From Microbacterium sp. (GTDB taxonomy: Bacteria; Actinomycetota; Actinomycetes; Actinomycetales; Microbacteriaceae): a DNA stretch of 64,000 nt. The first letter of the stretch is position 1; each line of letters begins with the position of its first letter. The position numbers and the translations under genes were made by a program. The notes below the pieces were generated by a model. The model was not told where the DNA came from. It worked only from the letters and a program-made list of their open reading frames with translations, and made no database searches. This document shows positions 43,239 through 51,600 of the stretch, piece by piece. Location of the stretch: positions 62,001-126,000 of the forward strand of contig NZ_JAPSLI010000009.1 of the NCBI RefSeq assembly GCF_031180975.1. Reading direction: 5' to 3'.

Positions 43239-44462
43239 TCAGCGGAGCGGGTCGAACGGCCGGATCGCCGGATCGATCCGCCCCGTCACGATCTGCTCCG
43301 CGAGCAGCTTGCCCGTGGCCGGTCCCAGCACGATGCCCCACATGCCGTGGCCACCGGCGACGTACACATTCGGGGCCTGCGTCGCGCCGACCAGCGGCAG
43401 CCCGTCGGGCGTGACCGGCCGGGATCCGACCCACTCGTCCTGGCGGTCATCGAGGTCGACGCCGGTGAACAGCTCGCGGGCCTGCGCGACGATCGCCTGC
43501 ACCCGGCGCGGCTGGAACGGCTCGTCGGGGCCCCGGAACTCCATCGTCCCGGCGATGCGGAACCGTCCCTGGTACGGCGTGCACGCGATCCGCTGATACG
43601 GCAGATACACCGGATGCTCCTGCGGCACCGCGGTCTCCACCGTGAAGGAGTAGCCGCGCCCGGCCTGCACGCGGGTGCGCACACCGAGCCGGCGCGCCAG
43701 CTTCGGCATCCAGGCCCCGGTTGCGATGACGACCGAGTCGGCCTCGCGGCGGGTACCGTCGGACAGGGCGACGACAGGGCGCCGCGTCGACGACACGTCC
43801 GTCACCTCCCGGCCGGTGACGAGCTCCGCACCGCGCTCCATGACCGCTCCGGCGAGCGCCTCCATGAACGGCGCCGGCTCGAAGAAGCGCTGGCCGTCCA
43901 GTCGGTAGGCGTGCTTGACGGCATCCGACAGCACCGGCGCGAGCTCGCGGGGGTTCTCGAGACGTTCGAACGGCACGTCCTGTCCGTGCCGCACCACGCC
44001 CGCGATCTCGTGCAGGAAACCGCGGGAGTGCGCCTCCTCCTTGAAGCCGATCACGAACGGACCCTCGCGGGTCCACGACCGCACGCCGCCGGCGAGCAGC
44101 TCGTCGAAGCACTCCAACGCCATCTTGTCGATCGGCGTGAGCGCCGCCATGGTGCGGTCCCATGCGCGGTTCGTGCCATGCGCGGCGAACCGCGCGAGGA
44201 ACGCCCACAGCCCGGCGTCCACGCGGAACGGCACGTGCAGGGCGGCATCCGGATCGAGCAGGGCCTTCGGCCCGTACGTCCACAGGCTGGGATCCGCGAG
44301 CGGAATGGTCTTGCCGGGGGTCAGCCAGCCTGCGTTGCCCCACGACGAGCCGGCTGCGACGCCCACCCGGTCGATGACCGTGACGTCGACGCCTCTCTCC
44401 TGCAGATGCCAGGCGGTGGCCAGCCCGACCATGCCTGCACCGACGACGATCGTTCGCGTCAT
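43239..44462 (-). CDS. FAD-dependent D-amino-acid dehydrogenase (DadA-like)
   Basis: 407 aa. The N-terminal dinucleotide motif VVGAGMVGLATAWHLQERG is followed by GSSWGNAGWLTPG, DPSLWTYGP, VIATGAWMPKLARRLG, GRGYSFTV and a C-terminal GGHGMWGIVLGPATG, a DAO-family FAD site. DadA-like enzymes oxidise D-amino acids to keto acids and ammonia. The ATG at 44462 follows GGGAGGA. It is divergent from an Lrp/AsnC regulator, the common dad arrangement. Confidence 0.9.
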   Translation of the reverse strand: MTRTIVVGAGMVGLATAWHLQERGVDVTVIDRVGVAAGSSWGNAGWLTPGKTIPLADPSLWTYGPKALLDPDAALHVPFRVDAGLWAFLARFAAHGTNRAWDRTMAALTPIDKMALECFDELLAGGVRSWTREGPFVIGFKEEAHSRGFLHEIAGVVRHGQDVPFERLENPRELAPVLSDAVKHAYRLDGQRFFEPAPFMEALAGAVMERGAELVTGREVTDVSSTRRPVVALSDGTRREADSVVIATGAWMPKLARRLGVRTRVQAGRGYSFTVETAVPQEHPVYLPYQRIACTPYQGRFRIAGTMEFRGPDEPFQPRRVQAIVAQARELFTGVDLDDRQDEWVGSRPVTPDGLPLVGATQAPNVYVAGGHGMWGIVLGPATGKLLAEQIVTGRIDPAIRPFDPLR

Positions 44463-44512
44463 CGCGTCCTCCCGAAGCTCCGGCGGCGGCTCCGCGCCTT
44501 TCCTGTGATTAT

Positions 44513-44522
44513 GCAGATCTGC
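44513..44522. promoter_or_regulatory. Possible Lrp/AsnC operator between dadA-like and lrp-like genes
   Basis: Perfect palindrome GCAGATCTGC in the 146-base divergent spacer, flanked by AT/GCAG. A weaker relative GAAGATCCTGCGC lies about 25 bases on. Confidence 0.4.
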
Positions 44523-44608
44523 GCAGCTCGGTGGGATGATGGGCGAAGATCCTGCGCCTGTTCGGCGTTGATCGCATGTTTTCTTGATTCGAGAGCGAGG
44601 AAGCGCCC

Positions 44609-45082
44609 ATGCCGGCATCCGATTCTTCGACCACGCTGGATGCCGTCGACCGCACGATCCTGTCGGAACTGAGCCGCAACGGCCGCATCTCGAACACCGA
44701 GCTCGCCGCGCGGGCGGGCATCGCGGAGTCGACCTGCCTCAAGCGCGTACGCGCATTGCAGGCCGCCGGCGTGATCGTGGGGTTCCATGCCGAGATCTCC
44801 CCGGCCGCGCTCGGCCTGCATCTCGAGGCGCTCATCACGATCCGACTGCACGCGCACGCCCGCGGCGACCTGCGCCGGTTCCAGGCCTACCTCGAGCAGC
44901 TGCCGGCCACGCAGCGGGTGTACTTCCTCGCCGGCGACCGTGACTTCCTGGTGCACGTCGCGGTGCACGACGCCGCCGCGCTGCGCGAGCTGGTCTCGGA
45001 CACGCTCAGCCTGCGCCCCGAGGTGGCCTCCACGAGCACGAGCCTGATCTTCGCGCACGCCGTCGGCCCGCGGGGGCTGTGA
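44609..45082 (+). CDS. Lrp/AsnC-family regulator
   Basis: 157 aa. HTH: LDAVDRTILSELSRNGRISNTELAARAGIAESTCLKRVRALQ (10-51), then the RAM effector domain with VYFLAGDRDFLVHVAVHD and TSTSLIF. Lrp/AsnC proteins form octamers that respond to amino acids. Divergent placement suggests it activates the D-amino-acid dehydrogenase gene. Confidence 0.92.
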   Translation: MPASDSSTTLDAVDRTILSELSRNGRISNTELAARAGIAESTCLKRVRALQAAGVIVGFHAEISPAALGLHLEALITIRLHAHARGDLRRFQAYLEQLPATQRVYFLAGDRDFLVHVAVHDAAALRELVSDTLSLRPEVASTSTSLIFAHAVGPRGL

Positions 45083-45135
45083 GCCGGGGAGCCGCGAACG
45101 CTCAGGTCGCTCGGGTCGCTCGGGTCACTCGGCTC

Positions 45136-45447
45136 GCTCGGGTCGCGGAAACCGCCGGCACGGCATCCGCTCGCTCACTCAGGTCGCAACGGATGCCGCT
45201 CCGCGAGCGCCAAACCGGCAGAAATCGCGACCCGACTAAAGCGGATGCCGGGAAAGCGGCAGAAATCGCGGCGCGAACGCCGCGGGGCCCGTTCCCGACC
45301 CCGCGAACCTCGCTAAGGTCGCGGAAACCGCCGGTACGGCATCCGCTCGCTCGCTCAGGTCGCAACGGATGCCGCTCCGTGAGCGCCAAACCGGCAGAAA
45401 TCGCGACCCGAGCAAAGCGGATGCCGGGAAAGCGGCAGAAACTGCGA
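45136..45447 (+). repeat. Dispersed repeat family II, two tandem long copies (C1, C2)
   Basis: About 135 bp starting GGTCGCGGAAACCGCCGG occurs at 45136-45270 and again at 45312-45447, period 176, nearly identical. Each holds inverted GCTCAGGTCGC / GCGACCCGAGC ends. They fill the 385-base space between the convergent lrp-like and DeoR genes; nothing else is evident there. Confidence 0.8.
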
Positions 45448-45467
45448 CCGGAGCGCAGCGGCGACCG

Positions 45468-46241
45468 TCACGCCATCCGGATCTCGAAACCCGCCTCGGT
45501 CAGGGCCTCGCGCTGGGTGTCGGCGATGCCGGCATCCGTCAGCACCAGGGGGAACAGCTCCGGGCCGCCGACGTGCGCGAACGCAGGGTGGCCGATCTTC
45601 GACGAGTCCGTCACGATCACCGCGCGCCGCGCGCGCTCTGCCATCATCCGGTTCACCGCCGCCTCGGCCTCGTCGTGGGTCGATGCGCCGGATGCCGCAT
45701 CCAGCCCGTTCACACCGATGAACGCGAGGTCGAGGCGGATGCCGCGCAGCAGCTGCTCCGCGAACGGGCCGACCAGCTCGAAGCTGCGCTGATGGATCGC
45801 CCCACCGGTGACCACGACCTTGAACTCCGGGCGCATGGCCAGCTGACCGGCGATGTTCACCGCGTTCGTGACGACGGTGAGGCCTTCGTCGGCGATGTCG
45901 TCCCTGGCGGCGAGCGCCCCGGCGATCGCGGTGGTCGTGGTGCCGCCCGACAGCCCGATCACCTGGCCGGGCACGACCAGAGCGGATGCGGCGGCCGCGA
46001 TGCGCTCCTTCTCGCCGGTGCGCTGGTGACTCTTGTACCGGATGGGCAGCTCGTACGCCACCGACTGCGCAACCGCGCCGCCGTGTGTGCGGGTGAGCAG
46101 TCGACGCTCGGCGAGGCTGTCGAGGTCGCGGCGCGTGGTGGCCGCGGACGCCCCGAAGCGGTCGACGAGCTGCTCGACCGACACCTCGCCCTGCTCGGCG
46201 AGGAGGTCGAGGATGGCGGTGAGCCGTGCGGCGCGGTTCAT
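45468..46241 (-). CDS. DeoR-family repressor
   Basis: 257 aa. N-terminal HTH RAARLTAILDLLAEQGEVSVEQLVDRFGASAATTRRDLDSL (3-43), THGGAVA, then the sugar-phosphate isomerase-like sensor with GLSGGTTTTAIAGAL, VVTNAVNIAGQL, FIGVNGLDAASG and TDSSKIG. DeoR proteins respond to sugar phosphates. It is the last gene of the amino-sugar operon, 22 bases after the aldolase, and probably binds the palindrome in front of that operon. Confidence 0.92.
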   Translation of the reverse strand: MNRAARLTAILDLLAEQGEVSVEQLVDRFGASAATTRRDLDSLAERRLLTRTHGGAVAQSVAYELPIRYKSHQRTGEKERIAAAASALVVPGQVIGLSGGTTTTAIAGALAARDDIADEGLTVVTNAVNIAGQLAMRPEFKVVVTGGAIHQRSFELVGPFAEQLLRGIRLDLAFIGVNGLDAASGASTHDEAEAAVNRMMAERARRAVIVTDSSKIGHPAFAHVGGPELFPLVLTDAGIADTQREALTEAGFEIRMA

Positions 46242-46263
46242 GTCAGCAGGCTATCCGGCGCGT

Positions 46264-47127
46264 TCACTCGGCCAGGGCGAACAGCCGCAGCATCCGGGCC
46301 GCCTCGTCCGCGACCGCCTCGCGTGCAGGCGACAGGTACTTGCGCGAGTCGACGAGCCTCTCGTCAGCGGCGAGCGCGGCCCGCACCGCGGCGGTGAACC
46401 GCCCGTTCAGGTGGGTGGAGACGTTGATCTTCGTCATCCCGGCTCGCACGGCGTCGGCGATGGTCTCGTCGGGGACGCCCGACGACCCGTGCAGCACGAG
46501 CGGGACGTCGCGCCCGGCGCGACCGGATCCGCGCAGCGCCTCGCGCAGCCGACCGATCAGCTCGAGGTCTAGGGATGCCGTGCGGTCGGTCATCGCGTGC
46601 GAGGACCCCACCGCGACGGCGAGGGCGTCGACGCCGGTGGCCTCCACGAACGCTCTCGCCTCGGTCGGGTCGGTGCGCACACCCGGCGCGTGCGCGCCGT
46701 CCTTGCCGCCGATCTCGCCCAGCTCGCCCTCGACGTACACCCCGGCGGCGTGCGCGCGGGCGGCGACCTCGGCGGTCAGCTCGACGTTCTGGTCGTAGTC
46801 GAGCTTCGACGCGTCGAACATCACCGAACCGAAACCGAGCTCGATGGCCTCGTCGACGAGCTCGGGACGCTCGGCGTGATCGAGGTGCACCGCGACGGGC
46901 GTCTTCGCGCGCCGCGCGATCGCCATGGTGGCCCAGCCGATCGGCTCGAGCCCGCCGTGGTAGTCCGCGCAGTTCTGGGAGATCTGCAGGATCACCGGCA
47001 GCCCGGCGCGCTCTGACGCCAGGGCGAGCGCCTCGGCGGTCTCCAGGTGGATGACGTTGAACGCGCCGACACCGGTGCCGTCGGCGGCGGCGCCGCGCAG
47101 CAGGTCGCGAGCGGAGGCGAGGGTCAT
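46264..47127 (-). CDS. Class II aldolase, tagatose/fructose-bisphosphate type
   Basis: 287 aa. Zinc ligands in VHLDHAERPE and LHGSSGVPDE, plus GELGEIGGKDGAH and INVSTHLNGRFTAAV, place it in the FbaA/GatY/KbaY family. It would split tagatose-1,6- or fructose-1,6-bisphosphate into triose phosphates. Its start overlaps the PfkB stop by four bases. The combination with AgaS-like isomerase and PfkB kinase favours tagatose-bisphosphate. Confidence 0.9.
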   Translation of the reverse strand: MTLASARDLLRGAAADGTGVGAFNVIHLETAEALALASERAGLPVILQISQNCADYHGGLEPIGWATMAIARRAKTPVAVHLDHAERPELVDEAIELGFGSVMFDASKLDYDQNVELTAEVAARAHAAGVYVEGELGEIGGKDGAHAPGVRTDPTEARAFVEATGVDALAVAVGSSHAMTDRTASLDLELIGRLREALRGSGRAGRDVPLVLHGSSGVPDETIADAVRAGMTKINVSTHLNGRFTAAVRAALAADERLVDSRKYLSPAREAVADEAARMLRLFALAE

Positions 47128-48080
47128 CTGGTGTCCTCTTTCTGGACGGTGACGGAGTCTTCGATCTCGGGCCAGGACGGGTGGATCTCCCCGGCGAGGG
47201 GCATGAGCACGGCGGCCGCCGACCACGCGGTCGCCCGCCGCAGCAGGCTCTCCGGCTCGGTGACGCCGGCGTCCATGAGCGCCGCGCACGCGGCGACGGC
47301 GGCGTCGCCGGCGCCGGTGGGGTTGCCGGCGAGCGTCCGGGGCAGACGGGCGCGCAGCACCTCGGGGCGCTCCGCATCGCCGGTCACGGCCAGCATCCCG
47401 TCCGGGCCGAGCGAGACCAGCACCAGCTCGGCACCGCGGCCGAGCAGCACGCCGGCTCCCGCGACCGGGTCGTCGAGGCCGGTCGCGTCGGCGAGTTCGT
47501 GACGGTTGGGCTTGAGCACGGTCGCACCGGCATCCGCGGCGGCGAGCAGCGCGGGCCCCGACGTGTCGGCGATCACGATGCATCCCGCGTCCCTGCCGAG
47601 CGCGATGAGCGAGGGCAGGATGCCGTCCGGCGTACCCGCCGGCAGACTTCCAGAGATCACCAGCACGGGCGCTCCGGACTCCGACTCCTCATCGGGGCGT
47701 ACGGCCAGTGCGACGGCGTCCGTGAGCGCCGCCCACTCCTCCGGTCGCGGCGCGACGCCCCGCTCGTTGACGATGGTGGTGTCACCCAGGCTCTCGTCGA
47801 CCAGCGCGACGCTGCGGCGGGTGGCCGCCGCGACCGGGACGAGCAGGTGCGGCAGTCCGGCGGTCGCCAGCTCGGCGGCGAACTCGTCCCCGGTGGCGCC
47901 GCCGGCGGTGGCGACCGCGAGCACGGCGGCCCCCTCGGCGGCGGCCACCCTGGCGACGTTCAGGCCCTTTCCCCCGGCGCGCGTGCGGGCGGCATCCGCT
48001 CGGTGCGTGCCGCCGGCGACGATCCGCTCGACGTGCCAGGTGAGGTCGACTGCGGGGTTGGGGGTGACGGTGACGATCAC
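47124..48080 (-). CDS. PfkB-family sugar-phosphate kinase (1-phosphofructokinase/tagatose-6-phosphate kinase type)
   Basis: 318 aa. VTVTPNPAVDLTWHV at the start, GGKGLNVARVAA, LVISGSLPAGTPDG, LKPNRHELA and the catalytic AGNPTGAGDAAVA are diagnostic of the 1-phosphofructokinase/LacC group. It phosphorylates the isomerised hexose phosphate before the aldolase. The GTG at 48080 overlaps the ROK stop (GTGA). Confidence 0.9.
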   Translation of the reverse strand: MIVTVTPNPAVDLTWHVERIVAGGTHRADAARTRAGGKGLNVARVAAAEGAAVLAVATAGGATGDEFAAELATAGLPHLLVPVAAATRRSVALVDESLGDTTIVNERGVAPRPEEWAALTDAVALAVRPDEESESGAPVLVISGSLPAGTPDGILPSLIALGRDAGCIVIADTSGPALLAAADAGATVLKPNRHELADATGLDDPVAGAGVLLGRGAELVLVSLGPDGMLAVTGDAERPEVLRARLPRTLAGNPTGAGDAAVAACAALMDAGVTEPESLLRRATAWSAAAVLMPLAGEIHPSWPEIEDSVTVQKEDTR

Positions 48081-49027
48081 GATCGGCCGCCCTCCGCGAG
48101 GGCCCGGGCGTGCAGCGCCGCGCCGAGCAGCCCGGCGTCGTCGCCGAGCTGGGCAGGGACGAGCTCGGGGACACGGTGAAAGCTGAGCCGGCCGGCGACC
48201 CGTTCGCGCAGCGGATCGAACAGCGAGCCGCCGGCGCGCGACAGGCCGCCGCCGATGACCACCGCCTCCGGGGCGAGCACCGCGGTGAGCTGCGCGATCG
48301 AGAGGGCCAGGGCGTCGAGGGCCTCGTCCCAGATCCGTGCGGCGACGGCGTCGCCCGCGTCCGCTCTGGCGATCACCTCGCGCGCCCCGTCGACCGTCTG
48401 ACCGGATGCGGCGGTGTAGCGACGGGCGATCGCTCCGGCCGAGGCGATCGCTTCCAGGCATCCGCGCGCCCCGCAGGGGCAGTCCCACTCGCCGACCGGG
48501 GAGTGTCCGACCTCGCCCGCATAGCCGCCCGCGGCGTGCGGGGCGCCGTCGATCAGCAGAGTCCCGGCGATGCCGGTGCCGATCACGAGCACGACCGCGT
48601 TCGCGTAGGCGCGCGCGCCTCCGCGCATCCGCTCCGCCCACGCCGCGGCCGTGACGTCGTGATCGAAGGCGACCGGCAGGCCCAGCCGCCCCTCGGCGAG
48701 GTCGCGCAACGGGGCATCCCGCCAGCCGAGGTTGCTGCTGAATACGCCGATACCGCGGACGGCGTCGACGATGCCGGGCACGACGAGGCCGGCGGCGACC
48801 GGCTCGACGTGCGGATGCCGGCCGCGCAGGTCGCCGGCCAGCTCGACCAGCCGGTCCATCAGCCGACCGGTGCCGGAGGCGGCGACGTCGGGGGTGGGGG
48901 TGCGGCTGAGACCCAGCGGGGAGCCGGCGGCGTCGAACAGCGCGGCCTTGATGTCGGTGCCGCCCACGTCGAAGGCGAGCACGGCCGCCCCGCGACCGAG
49001 CCCGGATTCCGGCGCTGCAGTGGACAT
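48077..49027 (-). CDS. ROK-family sugar kinase
   Basis: 316 aa. ATP motif FDVGGTDIKAALFD (about 19-32), VVPGIVDAVRG, catalytic FDHDVTAAA and IGTGIAGTLLIDG, and the zinc motif CPCGARGCLE. There is no N-terminal HTH, so it is a kinase rather than a NagC-type repressor. It probably phosphorylates the incoming hexosamine or hexose. It sits between the SIS isomerase (five-base gap) and the PfkB kinase. Confidence 0.91.
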   Translation of the reverse strand: MSTAAPESGLGRGAAVLAFDVGGTDIKAALFDAAGSPLGLSRTPTPDVAASGTGRLMDRLVELAGDLRGRHPHVEPVAAGLVVPGIVDAVRGIGVFSSNLGWRDAPLRDLAEGRLGLPVAFDHDVTAAAWAERMRGGARAYANAVVLVIGTGIAGTLLIDGAPHAAGGYAGEVGHSPVGEWDCPCGARGCLEAIASAGAIARRYTAASGQTVDGAREVIARADAGDAVAARIWDEALDALALSIAQLTAVLAPEAVVIGGGLSRAGGSLFDPLRERVAGRLSFHRVPELVPAQLGDDAGLLGAALHARALAEGGRS

Positions 49028-49032
49028 CGCGA

Positions 49033-49938
49033 TCAGTCGTCGAGGATGACCGAGCGGGTCAGGTTGCGCGGCTGGTCGGGGTCGAGGCCCTTCGCGACCG
49101 CACGGTCGAGCGCGACGCGGTGCAGACGCACCAGGTCGGCCATCGGGTCGATCGGATGCTGCACGAAGCGCGCACCCGTCGCCTCGACCTGGGCGCGCAG
49201 GCCCTCGGGAGCGGTGCCGAGCTGCCAGGTGATCCGGCCGGGGGCGGCGATCGCGATCGGGCCGTGGCGGTACTCCATCGCACTGTACGACTCGGTCCAC
49301 GACTGCGAGGACTCGCGCATCTTGAGCGCCGCCTCGTGCGCCAGGCCGATCGTCCAGCCCAGCCCGAGGAACGAGTACTGCTCGGCGTCGCCCAGGTCGT
49401 CGTCGCCGGTCTCGTCGAGGACGGCGCGGGCGTCGGCGATGGCGCCGTCGAGGTCCTCGCCCAGCGAGGCGCGGAACAGGGCCAGGGCGGTGGTGGCGAA
49501 GCGGGTCTGCACGACCGACTTCTCATCGGCGAACGGCAGCGCGATCACGCTGTCGACGAGGTCGACGAGCGGGGAGGTGTCGTCGCCGATCACGCCCACG
49601 ACGGGGGTGCGGCCCTTCACGCGCTCGGTCAGCTCGAGCACCTCGGTGGTGGTGCCGGAGCGGGTGAGCGCGACGATCGCGTCGTAGTCGCGGTCGAGCG
49701 GGAACTCGGATGCCGTGAACGCGTCGGTCTCGCCGTGCCCGACGCTCTCGCGCAGCACGGCGTAGGACTGCGCCATGAACCAGGAGGTGCCGCAGCCGAC
49801 GACGGCGACCCGGGCACCGGAGGCCGGCAGCAGCGCCTGCTCGGCGCGCATCTCGGCCGCGCGGGCCCAGGTCTCCGGCTGCGAGGTCAGCTCAGCGCGC
49901 ATGTGGGCGCCGGCGGTGGCGGACTGGACATCGGTCAT
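49033..49938 (-). CDS. SIS-domain sugar isomerase/deaminase (AgaS-like)
   Basis: 301 aa. Two SIS halves: VAVVGCGTSWFMAQSYAVLRE, ALTRSGTTTEVLELTERV, and SFLGLGWTIGLAHEAALKMRESSQSWTESYSAMEYRHGP, as in AgaS/GlmS isomerase domains. It would isomerise or deaminate a hexosamine-6-phosphate. It is the first gene of the catabolic operon and has a strong promoter with an operator just downstream. Confidence 0.9.
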   Translation of the reverse strand: MTDVQSATAGAHMRAELTSQPETWARAAEMRAEQALLPASGARVAVVGCGTSWFMAQSYAVLRESVGHGETDAFTASEFPLDRDYDAIVALTRSGTTTEVLELTERVKGRTPVVGVIGDDTSPLVDLVDSVIALPFADEKSVVQTRFATTALALFRASLGEDLDGAIADARAVLDETGDDDLGDAEQYSFLGLGWTIGLAHEAALKMRESSQSWTESYSAMEYRHGPIAIAAPGRITWQLGTAPEGLRAQVEATGARFVQHPIDPMADLVRLHRVALDRAVAKGLDPDQPRNLTRSVILDD

Positions 49939-49973
49939 GACGGCTCCTCGAGCAGGCGGGCGTTGCTTGGTTT

Positions 49974-50029
49974 TGAGCGTTTTGCGACGCTAACGCTCAC
50001 ATTATTGCATCCGAGGTGCATCGTGTCGA
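49974..50029 (-). promoter_or_regulatory. Amino-sugar operon promoter and DeoR-type operator
   Basis: Minus strand: -35 TCGACA (50029-50024), 17-bp spacer and extended -10 TGCAATAAT (50009-50001), each one base off consensus. The predicted start near 49994 falls inside the inverted repeat TGAGCGTT (49974-49981) / AACGCTCA (49992-49999), ideal for repression by the operon's DeoR protein. Confidence 0.7.
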
Positions 50030-50037
50030 GCGTGGAG

Positions 50038-50334
50038 TCAGCGTCCCTCTGCCGCCTCGGTGTGGTGCCTGATGACCTCGGCGACGACGAAGTTGAACCA
50101 CTTCTCGGCGAACTCCGGGTCGAGGTGCGCCTGCTCGGCGAGCGCACGCAGCCGGGCGACCTGCTGCTCCTCCCGGCCCGGGTCGGAGGGCGGCATCTGA
50201 TGCTCGGCCTTCAGCCGACCGACCTGCTGGGTGCAGCGGAACCGCTCCGCGAGCATGAAGATCAACGCTGCGTCGATGTTGTCGATGCTGGCTCGCAGGC
50301 GCAGCAGCTCGGTGCGGGCGGCGTCGTCGGACAT
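50038..50334 (-). CDS. Chorismate mutase (AroQ type II)
   Basis: 98 aa, all-helical. ELLRLRASIDNIDAALIFMLAERFRCTQQVGRLKAEHQMPPSDPGRE contains the conserved Arg, Asp, Arg and Lys of AroQ. It converts chorismate to prephenate for Phe/Tyr synthesis. The ATG follows GGAGGATC. It is divergent from the AI-2E family transporter and ends just before the amino-sugar operon promoter. Confidence 0.9.
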   Translation of the reverse strand: MSDDAARTELLRLRASIDNIDAALIFMLAERFRCTQQVGRLKAEHQMPPSDPGREEQQVARLRALAEQAHLDPEFAEKWFNFVVAEVIRHHTEAAEGR

Positions 50335-50402
50335 GATCCTCCAAAGTCAAGGGCTGATACGACGATAGTGGCGCGGCGTGGACCCGCGCCTAGAGTGTCG
50401 CC

Positions 50403-51593
50403 ATGAGCACCGACGACGCCACCGCGGCCGCCGACCTGCCGGCCTCGGCCGACGCCCCTCCCGCCGTCGCGCCTCCGGCCGCCGACGAGGACCTGCCCGC
50501 CGAGGCCGTCGAGGCGCCGCTCCCCCGCCGCTCCATCTGGACGCGTATGGACCGCCCGTTCCGGCTCGGCTTCCTGCTCACCGCGGGCGGACTGTCCGCC
50601 CTGCTCATGGCGATCGCGCTGACCAACCTCTCCACGGTGCTGATCTACATCGCGATCGCCCTGTTCGCCGCCCTCGGCCTCGACCCGGCGGTGCGGATGC
50701 TGGAAAGGCGCGGCCTGTCACGCGGGCTGAGCGTCGCCTCCGTGATCGTGGCGCTCGTGGTCGTGGTGACGCTGGTGCTCGTCATGATCGTCCCGGTCGT
50801 CGTCGAGCAGGTCACGAAGTTCATCGAATCCGTGCCGGACGTGGTGGACGACTTCATGCGCACCGACCTGTACACGGCGCTCGAGGCGCAGTTCGGCGGG
50901 CAGGTCGAGGCACTGCTCGCCGACGCGCAGGCCTTCCTCACCGACGGCAAGACCCTCACCGCGCTGGGCGGCGGCGCTCTGAAGGTGGGCACCTCCATCG
51001 CCACCGGCATCAGCGCGTTCGTCGTCGTGTTCGTGCTCACCATCTACTTCGTCGTCGGCCTCCCTGGCATCAAGACGTCGATGCTGCGCCTGGCCCCGGC
51101 GCGCAAGCGCGAGCAGACCCGCGACATCGTCGACCAGATCACCGAGTCCGTCGGCGGGTACGTGCAGGGGATGGTCATCCTGGCGTCGGCGAACGCCCTG
51201 GTGGCGTTCGTGCTGTACCTGGTGCTCGGGCTGCCATTCCCGCCGCTGATGGCGACGATCGCGTTCCTGGTGACGCTGATCCCGCTGGTGGGTCCGCTGC
51301 TGTTCCTCGCCATCGGCACGGTGACCGCGCTGCTCGCCGACCCCGTGCATGCGCTCATCTTCGGCGTGATCTACCTCGTGTACATCCAGTTCGAGGCGTA
51401 CGTGCTCACCCCGAAGGTGATGAGCCGCACCGTCTCGGTGCCCGGCTCGCTGGTGGTGATCGGCGCGCTCGCGGCCGGCACGCTGCTCGGGCTGCTCGGC
51501 GCTCTGGTGGCCGTTCCGGCGACGGCATCCATCCTCATCATGATCAACCAGATCCTGATCCCGAAGCAGGACGCCAGGGTCGGAGCCGACTGA
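50403..51593 (+). CDS. AI-2E family transporter
   Basis: 396 aa. An Ala/Pro-rich cytoplasmic N-terminus (1-40) is followed by about eight helices. VTKFIESVPDVVDDF, VGGYVQGMVILASANALVAFVLYLVLGLPFPPLMATIAFL and LIPLVGPLLFLAIG, with LTPKVMSRTVSVPG, are typical of the AI-2E/PerM family. Members export diverse small molecules or ions. A -10 box TAGAGT (50391-50396) ends seven bases before the ATG, so the mRNA should be leaderless. Confidence 0.9.
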   Translation: MSTDDATAAADLPASADAPPAVAPPAADEDLPAEAVEAPLPRRSIWTRMDRPFRLGFLLTAGGLSALLMAIALTNLSTVLIYIAIALFAALGLDPAVRMLERRGLSRGLSVASVIVALVVVVTLVLVMIVPVVVEQVTKFIESVPDVVDDFMRTDLYTALEAQFGGQVEALLADAQAFLTDGKTLTALGGGALKVGTSIATGISAFVVVFVLTIYFVVGLPGIKTSMLRLAPARKREQTRDIVDQITESVGGYVQGMVILASANALVAFVLYLVLGLPFPPLMATIAFLVTLIPLVGPLLFLAIGTVTALLADPVHALIFGVIYLVYIQFEAYVLTPKVMSRTVSVPGSLVVIGALAAGTLLGLLGALVAVPATASILIMINQILIPKQDARVGAD

Positions 51594-51600
51594 GCACGCG

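Noticed and set aside
43447..44343. 298-codon minus-strand frame within the D-amino-acid dehydrogenase gene
   Set aside because: It is an alternative frame of the same strand, Arg/Ala-rich, inside a gene with clear FAD motifs.
45079..45792. Open plus-strand frame across 45079-45792
   Set aside because: It is built of the duplicated repeat elements and the antisense of the DeoR gene; no start signal or family resemblance.
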